A DNA stretch of 64,000 nucleotides from Entomortierella parvispora (lineage: Eukaryota; Mortierellomycota; Mortierellomycetes; Mortierellales; Mortierellaceae): positions 434,001-498,000 of the forward strand of contig OY752152.1 of NCBI GenBank assembly GCA_963573315.1. Reading direction: 5' to 3'. The translations under genes and the position numbers were made by a program. The notes beneath the pieces are model-generated. The model ran no database searches. It saw only the letters and a program-made list of their open reading frames with translations, and had not been told where the DNA came from. Below, piece by piece: positions 18,535 to 30,854 of this stretch (position 1 is its first letter; every line of letters begins with the position of its first letter).

Positions 18535-21500
18535 CTATTGGCGCTGCTGCCGGGCCGTCATCCGGCCAATATCGTCCTTACCAAGCACGTCCATGTTTCT
18601 TGCGCGCGCTTTCACGCGCAGGTTGCGATCATCCGTCACCAGGTAGATACCCCCCTGCGCAGTTGATTGCGAAGAGGGCAACGGTGCCGATGATGCCGAT
18701 GATGCCGTTGACTTTTTGTCCTGATGCCAAAGGCACAGTCCAAGAATAAAGTCATCCACATTATGATTTCTCATAATCTCCTCGTCCTCGTCCTGGTACA
18801 TATCGTCCTTTTCATCACCATCACCACCAGAAGAGGTCTTTCGGCGATGCTGTTGATGTTGGCGTTGTTTCTCGTAGTTGAATGACTCAACACGGAAGCT
18901 CAAGTCGTTCATGTAGTTGCCTCGACTGGTTTGAATCTTCAGCCGACGGGGTCTAGGACGCATCGCCAGAGAAGTCTCAAGGTAGGTCAGGGCCGACGTA
19001 GCCGACGGCCCAAGAGGCGGGGGATTGTTCTTGAGACCATCCAACTCGGTGATCACGGCCAATGGAACGATGACTGTCCAGCGATCCGCATTCACCAATC
19101 GTTGAATTGATGTCCAGTCCGCGACCAAACAATTGGTATCGATTACCAAAATCGAGTTTTCTGGCACAAGCGTTCGATGGGAAGGGTCTCCCTGTCTTCG
19201 ATCCGTATAGGCTCTTGTGTGTGAACGACGCCCACCGCCACTACCAACAGCGCCGTTACCTCCATACGCCACGGATGACGAAGATGACGAAGATCTAGGC
19301 TTGTATTCTCGCTGCAATGAACCAAGGGAGACCGTCATTCGTCCATTGGCGTTCGACTCGCTCAGGAGCGACTTTAGCTGGTCCCGCTTTGACTTCAACT
19401 CCAAGATTTCAGAAGTGGACAGATTGTCTCCATAGTCCAAACCATCAGAAGAAAACAATGCAGTCTCGTCCTCCTCCTCCAATCCAGAGGATTCCTCTTG
19501 ACTAAAGCTGATCGACCTCTCATCCGTCGAGTAATCGTCCGAAGCGACACCTAAGGCCGGGGGTAGATGGGCTTTCTTGGCAAGAGACTCTTGGACTTGG
19601 GCCACGTAATCGTCGTTGACCTTGAAGGAATTCTCGCAGAAGTCAAATTCGATGACCCCCATGTTCTGTTCAAAGATAAGATACAGGACGTTAATGCTTT
19701 GTTGGAACAATTGAGTGGTGACATCTCGTAAAGAAAGTCATCAAGTTACTGTCTTACCATTGTAGTAATAAGACTCAGCTCGACGATACGTTTCGAAAGC
19801 TGCTCGGGCTTGATGGAATCATGAGTCCACAGGCAGTCATCTTTGACTTCGTCATCACCCAAGACAGGCTGAGATCCTTTAAACATCTGAGGTTCAAGGC
19901 GGTCCATTGGAATCCACGCCAAACCACGGAGCTCCCATTCATGTCCCAATGGTGGTGTGGAGACCTTAAACATATTCGAGACACCTTGCTTTGGCTGGTG
20001 CGGCCCAGACGATTCGGGCCCAAACTCGGAGGCAATTTGGTCCGAAATCTCTTCAGACAGAGCAGAAAGCATATCCGATTGTTCAAAGGGCGACAACCGG
20101 TTCCAGTGAAGGTTCATAAACTTGGTCAATGTTGTCCAAAAGTTGGGGAGCGATTCTTGGTCAGCAATCATAAGCCAACTATTCAACATGTCGCTGCCAC
20201 TGGCAGTACCAAAAGGTTTGCTCGCCATCCAAACTAGCACAACATGGCAATACACGAGCCAACCAAGCTGCTGATCCGCGGCTGCTACAGACTGAGCCAC
20301 TTTCTTTTGGTTGTCTTCGGCAGTGTGCATGTAGTCGCGCATGCTCTGTTCCATGGTGGAGAGAAGAAGCCTGGAGGAATACGGTAAAGTTGCCACTGAT
20401 GCCAAAAGGTCAATCATGGACTCAGTTCCAGTGCTTGCCTTAGCAACTACTGATCCCGCCCAGTTGAACTCGTAGAGCGCAGCAATATTGATAACAGCCT
20501 GCATGAAGTAAAAGCTATCCCATCGCCCCACCGGGGACGCTGATTCGAATCCTTGTTCCTGTGCAAGTGGCATTTCCTGCTGGGGTCGGGGGGAGACGCT
20601 ACCTGCCTGAATCAAGTGTTGTTGTCGTTGCTGCAAAGATCGAATCTGCTTTGAAAAGTTGCGGAGTCTTTTTTCAAACTTGTCCAAGTTGATCTTTTCA
20701 AAGAGCATGGCGTGGAGCAGGAGGAAGGATCCCTCACAATCCGCGAGAGAGGCGTTGGCAATTAGAGAGGCTTGTCGGTTCTTGGAATTTGGTTTCAATG
20801 ACAAGCTCGACAGGCTCTGAATGTGCTCGTTGGTCGCAAAGAACGACATCAGGGTATCGCGTGCGTTCATAAACGACGACTTTACAGTCAAACTGCGTGG
20901 TAGGTGGGACAAGGAAATATAACGCGTTATTATCATGGTTCATTTCCAAGAGTCAACATGGACATTATTCCTACGAACTTACCTTTTGCTGTAATAATAA
21001 AGGGCCTCCAGGTCTTGGCTTCCAGACAATAGAGCAAGCTGGTTATACATCTTGCCGTTGCCTGGACCAAGATCGATGGCTTCTCGGTAGAACTTCCGAG
21101 CGACGACAAGCCAGTCAGTGGAGGCGGGAGAGAATTCGTCCAGCTTGTGCAACCACCGGTACCGAGCCAGATCACCCATGATGCCGATACATCGGTGCCA
21201 GCGCGGAGACATGGGTCGCCCACTCGTATTGCCAGTGTTGCCCTCGAGGGTCTGAAGGGTCGATTGGAGTATGATGTAGAACTCTTGCGCGAACGAAATA
21301 AATTCAGAAAAGCAATGTCGGATGGTGCTGGTATGGTCCTCATCCGACTCTGAAAGAGACATGCTGCCGGAACTGCTCATGCCGCCATTGGTGTGCTCGG
21401 CATTTCTCAGAGCTGCTCGAAAAGTCTCGATCAATGGATACATGGCCAATTTCCAGCATCTGGTATCGATATCATGCTTCATGGAAGACTTGAAGTCCAG

Positions 21501-22593
21501 TTCGAGAAGCTTGAGATACTTTGATGCCAATCTAGTCAATTTGGATAAAAAAAATGGAGTGCTGGGGTTAGACTATGGGCAAAGGACCCGTTGGAGCAGA
21601 AGACGGGTCTGTGCGGAATCTCCTAGCATCGCCGCATTTGAGGATTGGAAAAAAAACGTGCGCCTTGACTCATGCATAGGATCGACAAAAGGCAGATGAT
21701 GGGTGGAGTGTGCGTAAATAGGAGATAGTGTGGGTAAAACGTGCAATGCTGCCTTACTTTTTCGCGTTTTCGGTGCGTCGATCCCAGAAAAGGTGGCCTT
21801 GTCCATAACGGCTCTCGGTGTCTTCTTCGTCGCTGTCAAGACTGCGGCGACCGGGCTTTTCCATGACCTTCTTTTCCAGCTGCTGAATCTCTTTGGTCAA
21901 TCGGACGAGTGGACTGTCAGCGCGAGGAGTCGCAGACGATGACGAGGCCGCTGTCGAAGGCGCATTTGCGCGAACCGACGCACCGTTGGTCGCTAGTCCT
22001 ACTGTGGACGACTGCGGCTGCCACAGTTGTTGGTGCTGTTGCGGCGGCCCTCTTCCGGACGACTGCGGCTGTCTCTGGGGGCGCGCATCCTTGTACCTGG
22101 CCTCCCCCGGGCCTGAACCGGAAGCAAGACGCGACTGCGTTGTTGCAGCAGGGACGACGGGCACAGGGTCACGCTTGGGGTCGAACAGCTTGCGTCGGTT
22201 GTTGTTGGCAGTAGATGTGGCAGTGGGAGTGGAGGCATTTCTGTTGTTGGTATGGTTGTAGTTGGAGTTGGGGTTGTAGCTTGTCCCCTTTCCAGTAACC
22301 ACAGTTCCATTTGCGTTTCCATTTTCAACCCCAGTCAGACTTCCTCGTCGATTAGAGGAAGGACCCGCTGAAGCAGGAGCAGAAACGGCAGAGGAGGAAG
22401 CTGCAGTTGACTGCGAAGGGAGGGTGGAATTGCTCAGTCCATTGTTCAAATTGCTGTTGAAGGAAGGACTCTTTTCAAGCTTCTTGGATTGATGTCGTTG
22501 TTTTCGGCCAGAGGAAGGCTTAATCTTTGCAGAGGCTGCAGTGGTGTCTGGGGGGATGAATGGAGCAATCAAACCAGTCTTTGCTGTGCTCAT
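18535..22593 (-). CDS. SMG6: SMG6/EST1-like nonsense-mediated decay endonuclease (PIN domain)
   Basis: Four exons, 21758-22593, 20983-21531, 19758-20892 and 18535-19665, in phases 2, 2 and 0, give 1216 residues. Residues 1-280 are disordered and Ser/Asn-rich. The next two exons hold the EST1 14-3-3-like TPR region (ARKFYREAIDLGP, YNQLALLS) and the EST1 DNA/RNA-binding helical region. The last ~205 residues are a PIN nuclease: VIDTNCLV near 1015, VITELDGLK, DDFILGLCLW and LVTDDRNLRVKAR supply the acidic metal-binding residues. SMG6 cuts mRNAs carrying premature stop codons, and its relatives also contact telomerase. The intact acidic set argues for an active nuclease rather than an inactive SMG5-like protein. 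The start is the first in-frame ATG, at 22593. Confidence 0.88.
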
Positions 22594-23261
22594 AACTCTC
22601 TCGGGGAGGGTTGCTTTTGTGGGGCGGTTGTGGATGAGGAAGAGAAGGAGGGTTGTTGCAAAGGTTTGCAAGAAGTCGCGGGGCGGAAAGTCAGGTTGCG
22701 CAAGAAGAAGAAAAAAGAAATGCAGGGATCAGATGGGGAATGTGTGTTTAGAAAGCAAGGATGGTGCGGTTGAGTTGCAAGCAAGAGGGAAGAAGGATCG
22801 CAGGGACAGGTATTCCATCGGCAAATTGGAGAAAAGAGAAGGGGAGGGGAGGGTGTAGCTGCGTTGCGTTGTGGTTCTGCGGCAATGTCGTGAAAAGGGA
22901 AGAAGGAACAAGAAGGAAGAAGAAGAATCCGAAAAGCACACACACACACATGCGCACATTCGCATGGAATTGTCTCATGGACACACGGACGAGTCACTCT
23001 CCCTCTGCTCTGCAGCGCATCGTTGCGTGATTGTGATTGGTCACAATGAGTGACCCACAGTGGCTGCGGCGGATAAGTGCGAATTATCTCAACTAAATCA
23101 CGTGATTTTTTCTTTCTCTTTTTTCTCATTTCTGGGACAGCTGTGCTCTTCTCTGACCTCCACATGAACGTGTTGGCGACGCGTCGACATGCTTTATTTT
23201 TACGCTCGCTCTGTTGTCATGATTTAGTAAAGAAGTGGGGTGTCTTTCTATCTTTTTTGTT
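22594..23261. other. intergenic, 0.67 kb
   Basis: Promoter side of the SMG6-like gene and 3' flank of the LRR gene. It contains a short CA repeat near 22937-22949 and an ATCACGTGAT palindrome at 23097-23106. No gene is seen. Confidence 0.5.
23097..23106. promoter_or_regulatory. ATCACGTGAT palindrome (E-box core)
   Basis: Ten-base palindrome with a CACGTG core about 500 bp upstream of the SMG6-like start. The same ten bases recur at 40685-40694 upstream of the L13 gene. CACGTG is a common binding core of basic helix-loop-helix factors. Function here is not shown. Confidence 0.3.
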
Positions 23262-26200
23262 TTAAAATCTTTCAAGCTCCACTGAAAATGTTGTCACGTT
23301 CATGACTTCGCCTGCTGCTCTAGCAGCGACCGCCTGGGCAGCAGCAATACCTCCTGCTCCACCCAACTGACCGTCTGCCGCTGCTGCCGCTGCTGCAGCT
23401 GCAGAGACTGCTATCATGCCCATGGCCGCTCCACCACCGATGCCTCCCCCACCCCCAGTTCCCAACCCAACTGCGAGTCCCCCCTGTCCTACTTGACTCA
23501 AAGATCTAAAGGTATCAAGCAATCGCCTGCGATGGCTCGTCCCTCCACCTACCGCGCCGCCAGCAGCAGCTCCATTGTTGGGAACCCCTCCTGGTCCAGC
23601 CTGTAGTCCAGTGTTGTTGGAGGTCGGGGGTGGGTGGGTGGGTCTACTTTGGCGGTAAATAATCCTCCGCAGTTGACCATGGGCATCTACTTGGATTTCG
23701 ATCGGGGCCATGGGTCGAGAAAGGGATCGACGAATACGAGCTGTGGTCTGCCGAATAATTGACCCTGGAGTAGGCAAGGCCAAAGTGGCTGTGGTCGGAG
23801 GCACGGGTGGAGCAGAGTGAGTGATGGACGATGGATCTGAAGAGGGAACCATACGGTTGATGGCCGCAATGGTGATGCTTCCAGGCACACCTGGAACGGA
23901 ATCAAAAGCTGTTGTCGTGTCCGACTCTGAAGTGGCAGGCTCTACAGCAGTACACTCTGAAACTGCTGTCGAGGCTTCCGAGAAAGCAATAGAGGTAGAC
24001 GTGGTAGATGAAGCAGAGGAAATGGCGGCGGTATGTGCGGATGATGACGAGGATGAGGTTCCTTCCCGTTGCCCTCTAGTCTGCTGGTTGTGCTGTGAAA
24101 ACTGCTCCAGGATATGAGCAATGGAGATACCAGCCTGCTCAGCTGCTTCTTGGACAGCCTCGATCATGACTTCGTCCATCTCCTCTGGGAGGATAGGCCT
24201 CGTCCCGATCAAATCTCCATTCTGCGAGAGGTGGAACTCTGTCTGCTCAAACGTCTCGATCATCTCGGATCCAAAACTGTCCTTGTACTGCCATCGCACA
24301 CACTGCAGCGAGCAGAGTTGATGCCGGACTGGGACAATGGTTCGGCTGTTGGCGCCCAGTTTCACGGGCTCTAGAAACGAGATCCAGCCGGATGTGAACA
24401 TACGACGATGGCAATAGTCGCAGGCCGTTGTCGGCGTGGAAAGTACATCGATTAGAGGAATGGGCAGAAGCGAGGTCTCGGGGTCCAATAAACGCTCCAT
24501 TTTTGTGACATGACGACGTCTCCGAGGAGGCTGTGGAATCTTGGGGTATGCTTCGGGCGACATGGTGGCGAGGGTCTCCTCTTGGGGAGTATGGACAATC
24601 TCTGCTTGGATGGGACTTATCAGGGGACGAACAAGAGCCCTATCCAACTGTTGTTGTTGCTGCTCGCGATTCGTCTGTTCACGCTGGTTTCGCGAAGAGT
24701 GTCGGCGAAAAATGGAAGGCGGTTTCAGGTTTCGAGGCGATGCTTTTTGGCGACTAGGTCTCCTCTGGAGATTATCTGCCTGTGTTGTCAGGAGACTGCC
24801 TGGGGTCAACGTGGAGCAAGTCAATGAAGATGATAGGGATGATGATGAAGGAGAGGTCACTGACAAGGGTGAACCGGTCGATAGGGTTGATGACGATGAT
24901 GACGACTCAGGGTGCGAGGTTGACGAGGCGTTTGATGAAGATGCGTCGTTAAAATGTGTTGAGGTCAGAGTTGAGGAGCGCGCTGGTTTGCCAAGGTGGC
25001 CACTGTTACTGGGATGATGAACCGCTGAGCTCGCCCTGCTAAAGAAGCTGTACCGGCTCTTTTGAGGAGTAGTGGCAGAAATGGTGGCCTCTGGCGTAGG
25101 AAGAGTGGAGGCGCGAGTAAGCCCTAAATCGGCCATCGCAGGGAGAAGATGGCCAATCCCCATTCCCAGATTCGCTTCCTGACCTGTTGCTGCAACCTCA
25201 CTCATATTGGAGGAAATCATAGAGTCCGGCGAAAGGCACATGCTGTCGCCTGTCAGGTATTCTTTTCCATGATCCCGCTGGTTCTGAGGACTGTATCGCT
25301 CCAATACTGCTCGAGTTGCCATCTCCAGCAAAGTTACTGGTTGTCGATCATAGTTGGAGACGCCATATTTGAAGTTCAGTGGATTTTCCTCCAGCAACAA
25401 ACTGTGGATCGCCTGCATATCCTTGAATGCGCTTGGCAAGTATTCGATCTCGTTGCGTCGACAATCCAGCTTGTATAGTATGCTCAATTTCGCTAACGAC
25501 GACGGCAAAGTCTGCAGCTTGTTCTGGACAATACCCATCTTGACGAGCTTCTGCATCTGATCCATTGTTTCAGGCAAAGTCACCAGCTTGTTGTCATTCA
25601 GATTCAACCACTCCAACAGCTGGAGCTGACCGATCGATGCTGGGACATCTTCAATCTTGTTGATCGCCAAATTAAGTCTTCTCAGTGACCGCATAGACCC
25701 TAGTTCATCCGGCAGCACCTTCAAGTCATTTGTGTGCATGTCCAAATTCAGCAGGTTGACCCATGTCTCGCAAAAAACGGCTGGCAAGGTCTGGATCTGG
25801 TTCACACTCAGCAACAGATGCTGCAGGCTTCTGCACTCGGCCATTTCTAGCGGCAATCGCTGGAGTCGGTTATAAGAAAGATTGAGCGAGACAAGCTGGG
25901 TACATTGAGCAATCTTGGGCGAAATACTGGTGATCCGGTTCTTTTGCAGGAGCAAAACCGTCAATGACCTCATCTCGAAGATACAGTCAGGGATGGCACT
26001 AAATCGATTCCGCTGAAGATCCAGTGAAGTCAGCTTTTGCAGCTGACTGAACGCCATGGGTAATGTGGTCAGTCTATGAAGGCGTTCACGGTACCCCGAG
26101 GTAATGATAGTAAAAAGTTGGACTGAATTAGCCCATCGTCTTTGATGGCATTGTCTTTTTGTTAGAACAGTATCTTGATTTCGTATCTTTTGAAGAAAAA

Positions 26201-26848
26201 GAAAGATATCCCTACTGCCCTTATCTCCCTTTTTCATTTTGTGCATTGAAAACAGTTCATCTCTTACGTGTTACTAGCAAGGGACAGCCAAGTAAGCTGA
26301 CTGAATGCAGCAATGTGCTCTGGAGGTTCTTGGAGGCGATTGTTGGCCAGGGACAGTTTCTGGAGAAGCCTTAGGTTGGTTATCTACATGTTCACGCCAT
26401 TTTAATAAACTAGACGTGAGCACATGCAATAAGAAAGAATTACCACGCGTATTTGTCCAGCCAATAGTCGCAGGTGCAAGGACAGAGACAACAGTCGTGC
26501 ATGCACAGTTACAGCCTGCATTGCTGGGGATCTCTCCGGAATAGTCTGTGATTGTTCTGTTTACGACCTGCCCCGCATGTGGTCTGTGGGCTGCATTCCA
26601 TTGTCGCGTGTGCGTCCCGCCTGAAAAAAAAAGAAAGAGAAATTTACCTCGTGAGGCACTGATGCAATTAAGTTGTCCCTCAAACTGAGTTCGACTAGGT
26701 TGGTCAAGACCTTGATCTCTGGAGGGATCTCCTGGATATTGTTGCGTCTCAGCAAGAGTTTAGCGACATGTTTATGGTGTTTGTAAATATCGTCTGGAAC
26801 ATGGTGTAGGTCGCGGTCGCATAGTGTGATCGAGTAGACGTTTCCCAT
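23262..26848 (-). CDS. leucine-rich repeat protein with C-terminal four-cysteine module
   Basis: Exons 26648-26848, 26268-26383 and 23262-26073 (phases 0 and 2) give 1042 residues. Translation starts at the ATG at 26848 (MGNVYSITL). About twelve 23-residue LRRs of the LxxLxLxxNxLxxLP type run from about residue 15 to 300. A conserved-looking segment, VTLLEMATRAVLERY, follows. A long Ser/Thr-rich disordered part comes next, then CDYCHRRMF and HQLCSLQCVRW (about residues 655-705), a CxxC...CxxxC set that may bind zinc. The tail is Ala/Gly-rich. The LRR-LLEMA-Cys order recalls LRRC58-like proteins, a possible ubiquitin-ligase adaptor group; this is inferred from memory. No signal peptide or membrane span is seen, so a cytosolic role is likely. 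Confidence 0.78.
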
Positions 26849-28164
26849 GTCGTTCTTTCTCAACTACTGGATTGTTAGGGAGTAGATCTGCGCGTTTGCG
26901 TGCTATGTGAGCAAAATCCGTTGGTGGTGGTGGTGGTGGTGGTGGGCGGGTTGTCCTTGGAATGCTCTGATCAGTCAAAGATCTTCAGGCACCGTTGGTC
27001 AAAAAGAACGAAAGACAGAGAGAAATGGACGAGCTTTGAGGAGGACAAGAAGAGGGAGCGTAGAAACAACAACGGCAAAAAAAAAAAAAAAAAAAAAAAA
27101 AGACGTTGTGTTCTGTTGAGCACTAGGAGGTACATGAGCTCGCTACCGAAAACTAGAAGTGTCAGCAAAAGAACCTGCAAGGTTGGTCTGGTTAGCAAGC
27201 GGAAAAATAAAAAAATTAAAAGTCTAGTTGAATTGGAATGGAATGAAGATTGGTGAATGCCAACCCGGCATCGCAATCGAATCCAAGTATCACTTTAAAG
27301 GAAAGAAGACGACCCGGTAATGACTACTCTCTCTCTATGGTTTGCGTAGTTTGTGGCTGGTGACCAGCCTATGGGTTGTTCTTTTCAGAAGGGCAGTTAT
27401 CGACCACATCATATGTAGACGAGATCAGGCGCGTCTGTAGTCTCCATCCATGCTGTGCGCCCCTCTGTTCTGCTTGTAAAGGAACTGTTTTCAAAATGGA
27501 GGCTGCGCGCCAATAGAGATGCGCCGCTCCATCATCTTCTTTCTGGTGCACAGGTAAACCTATAGTCCAAATGGAAAGATATATGAAAAGTGGAGAAGCT
27601 CCGCAGAAAATAAACAGAGGGAGGGCCCGAGGGTAATGGGGAGAACTGCTTGGTCAATAAAAGGGTGTCTCAAAATATCCGCAACGCCACTAACGATTGT
27701 CTTCTTAACCGCAGTGTTTTTTCGGATTTTATGAGGATTGTCGACAGACTGATCAACCGTGAAGGCCGGAATGACTTGCTCTCGAGTAGCAAAGTGCCAT
27801 ATTGTCGTTGGACCAGAAGGGAATGGGCATGACCTCATACACTTTGCCGCCTCAGAGCCTTGTCTGGGGGAAGACAACAGGTCTCAACACACAAGCAACC
27901 AGTCAGGGGAAAGATTCAAATCGGAAAGTATTTATTGGAACCGAAGTCCTTTTGCCCCGCCATCTTCCCTTTTGGCTTATTTTTCCCGTGTAATCAAAGG
28001 TTTCCCTTCGTCCGAGGTAATCTATAGATGGTGGACCAATGCTTTGCTGTTGTATACTGAGGCGCGTGGCATGATCCATGTTACAATTGTTCTGTATGTC
28101 GTTTTGTTATTGTCGTAGGTAAGGCGAGCTAATCGAAGTAGTCCGAAGAGGTATTGTGTCTGCT
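26849..28164. other. intergenic, 1.3 kb
   Basis: Upstream of the LRR gene and downstream of NDUFS5. It holds a GGT microsatellite at about 26921-26946 and an A-run of about 24 at 27079-27102. Open frames at 27560-27877 (-) and 27759-28118 (+) have no recognisable features. No gene is called. Confidence 0.5.
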
Positions 28165-28975
28165 CTATGCTGATGTAGTTGCCTTTGCCTTGTCCTCGAC
28201 AACGTTCAGTCTTGGTACATTGCTAGAGGCAGCAGCGTCGGCCTTCTTCTTGGAAGCAGCAGCCTCCTTGGCGCGTTTCTCCTGCTGCTTGTGGGCCTCA
28301 TCTTGGACGGTCTTTGTGCGGAGGATCTAGAGAGGGTAATTGAAGGACCAATGTTGTGATTTGTTAATATTTCGAGTACAAGCTTCCCTTGTCATTGCCT
28401 GGTATTGACTCTTGATTCCAACGGCTAGATGAAGGTATCACTGGACGAATGAGAGATGAAATACTGAGTCATGATCTCGCGTTATTCTTACCTCCTTGCT
28501 GTGGTGGAGGCACTCGAGGTAATCGTCGCGCTGGAGAACACACTCCTCGGGCTTATCAGCAAGAGCGTAGCACTTGTGGAACTCTTGCCAGAAGGGGTAG
28601 CATCTGCTGCGTCCTGTGATATGAAGGATTGGTTGGTATTTTTTCCATCAATCGAGTTGGAGTTGAAGCGTTCGGGGAAGAGATGACACGACGAAATCCC
28701 AGTGGATGAAATAAAGAGAGTTCGGTTGCCGGATAGATTCGTTATAGATGAGAGCGAAGATGACAGACAATGTAGGATGTAGAGTTCTTCGTTAGTAACC
28801 TGTTGCAGATCCATGAATCCGTTTGTCCGATGCAGGCGGTGTCTTGCTCTGGGCTGAACATCGGACGAGATCTCCATCATTATGGAGCGTGCACCGCGAC
28901 AGCGATAGTGGAAGAAGGGAAATCCAGACGGAGGGTGAGCAACATACCGCCGTTGTAACCGTATCCAGAGGCCAT
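28165..28975 (-). CDS. NDUFS5: NADH:ubiquinone oxidoreductase subunit NDUFS5-like (complex I, twin CX9C)
   Basis: Exons 28948-28975, 28492-28613 and 28165-28326 (phases 1 and 0) encode 103 residues. The first exon gives only nine codons plus one base (MASGYGYNG), too short for a simple frame scan. The second carries a perfect twin CX9C: C-YPFWQEFHK-C and C-VLQRDDYLE-C, the disulfide-forming motif of intermembrane-space proteins imported through Mia40. Sequence and length fit the 15-kDa accessory subunit of respiratory complex I. The C-terminal exon is Lys/Ala-rich. Presence of this subunit indicates that the organism keeps complex I, unlike Saccharomyces. Confidence 0.87.
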
Positions 28976-29302
28976 GGTTGAATGAAGATGGAGGAGTGAA
29001 ACGAATGAATGAAAGAACCTGAATCAATCAGTCCGAAAGCGCCTTCCGCGAGATCTCGAGAGGCGCTTTCCGAATTTTTTTGTCGACGTCACCCCTTTTA
29101 AAAAAAAAACGAAATTCACTGAGAAATTACTCAAGGTTGCAGCTTCGGAGAACTTATTTATTCATTCGGAACACTTCATATTTGCTGCTGATCACAATAA
29201 CAGATGTAAAGAAAGGGCTATAAGTATCCCTGCCAACAACTCCAGAAGCGATCCGCTTGCAAACATAAATGGCGCGCCAATCCTGCAAAAGCCAATACCG
29301 CT
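28976..29302. other. intergenic, 0.33 kb
   Basis: Short spacer between the NDUFS5 start and the S16 stop, both on the minus strand. It presumably holds the NDUFS5 promoter. An A-rich run occurs near 29100. Confidence 0.5.
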
Positions 29303-30231
29303 TTAACGGTAAGACTTCTGGTATCTGTAGGCCGTAAGAAAAGGAGTAAAGGGTCAGGATATTTGTAAGAAATGTGCTGGCTTTACCACATGAACGAACG
29401 CAATAAAGAACCCAATTGAAATATATAACATACCTGGCACGGGCACCGGCACCACCGAACTTCTTGGGCTCGCAGCGACGGGGGTCGGCGACGAGGAGGG
29501 TACGGTCGTACTGGAGGAAGATCTGCTTGAGCTCGTTCTTGGAGGCCTCATCGACGTACTTCTGGTAGTAGGCGACGATGGACTTGGCAAGAGCCTGACG
29601 GATAGCGTAGATCTGGGAAGTGTGTCCACCACCCTTGACACGGATACGGATGTCAACGTTGGCAAACTTGTCAGAGCCGACGCGGAGGATGGGCTCGTAG
29701 ACCTTGAACTTCAAGACATCGGGCTCGACGAGCTCGATGGGGGATCCGTTCAAGCGGATGAGACCCTTACCGGCCTTGCAGTGAGCAACAGCGGTGGCGG
29801 TTTTCTATTGTATTGAAAGCACGATTCCGTACGTATATGTGGTTAGATCTATTGTTCCCAAGATAGGTACAACGTTTTCAAGCCATAACAGTCCATCCTG
29901 CTGGCGTCTATAATTCCTGACAGGGTCGTGATAGTGATACATTGGTTGCCGCTTAGGACTGTTGACTCTCGGAGTAATTTGGTGTCAGGAAGTTTTTTCT
30001 GGCAATACCGGTAGGAGCTACAGTGTAAACTCTTTGCATAATGTATCCTGTTGACAAGATCTCGATCGCTTGTAGTTGAGGTGTCGTGATGTTGAGAATA
30101 AGATCCCGTAAAGAAATGCCGCCCTTCCTTGCGTGGTCGGTCCATTGCTTCCTGTATCCTTTTTTCAGTATTCATTTGAAGAGACTTGCCTTGCGGCCGT
30201 AGCACTGGACACTCTTCGAGTCGCTGGACAT
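29303..30231 (-). CDS. RPS16: 40S ribosomal protein S16 (uS9)
   Basis: Exons 30190-30231, 29434-29804 and 29303-29324 give 144 residues, the usual length. The N-terminus is [20 protein letters not shown] and the C-terminus ends [14 protein letters not shown], whose final arginine tail reaches the decoding centre in uS9. Intron 1 (385 nt) has a GC donor (AAG|GCAAGT) in place of GT; intron 2 (109 nt) is GT-AG and its position splits the final Arg codon. The last exon codes for only six complete residues plus the stop. The gene is divergent from the mitochondrial-protein gene at 30855. Confidence 0.95.
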
Positions 30232-30854
30232 AATGAATAGCCTATGAACATGGAATCAGAGGGACAGAAGTCCATGATGAGTTTTTTGTTCCCCTCGAGA
30301 TTTCTCCTTCCGGGTCCATGTCGTTCTATCTAATGGTGTGACGGATTTAGGGGGGAGGGGAGTATTGATTCAGGTCTGAAATCCTGATCCTGGCATCCAG
30401 ACTTGATTCGTATAAGGGAAACAGATGTACGTGATCTTCAGCCAAGAAGACGCATCATCCGAGTTCCAGTGAGTCCAGGATCGCGAGAGAAGATGCAGCC
30501 TGCTGATTAGAGCGGGGATGCATGATTCAGGACGATCGATGGGGTGAGGGTATGGTTGGATGGAATGGATGTGTGTGGATGCGTGTCGAAGGATATGTTG
30601 TTTCCAGGCTATTTCTCCCCGCCAGCCCACTGAGCGAAATTCGTACAGAAGTTGAAAAGAGGGTTCAGACGGTAGGCAGAGAATGCGCCTAAATAACGAT
30701 GATCAGTCGGTGGCTTGGCTTGGTTTCTGCCCTTGCTCTCGTCGTCGTCCGGCGCTCTCTTTTTTGCAACGGGCATGCATGCATCCACTCGTTCGTTTTC
30801 CTTCTCACCAACCACCCACGCAACATCATCTCATCGCCACCTACTAAATTGAAC
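30232..30854. promoter_or_regulatory. shared divergent promoter region, S16 / predicted mitochondrial protein
   Basis: A 623-bp spacer lies between the minus-strand S16 start and the plus-strand gene at 30855. Both promoters must lie here or nearby. No specific element is recognised. Confidence 0.45.

Noticed and set aside
27079-27102. A24 run here, and similar runs at 35597-35620 and 37645-37668, as possible retroposon tails
   Set aside because: No flanking target-site duplication or retroelement sequence seen; one of the runs is simply the pyrimidine tract of an intron.
27560-28118. Opposing open frames in the LRR-NDUFS5 spacer
   Set aside because: They overlap on opposite strands and neither shows a domain or plausible exon structure.
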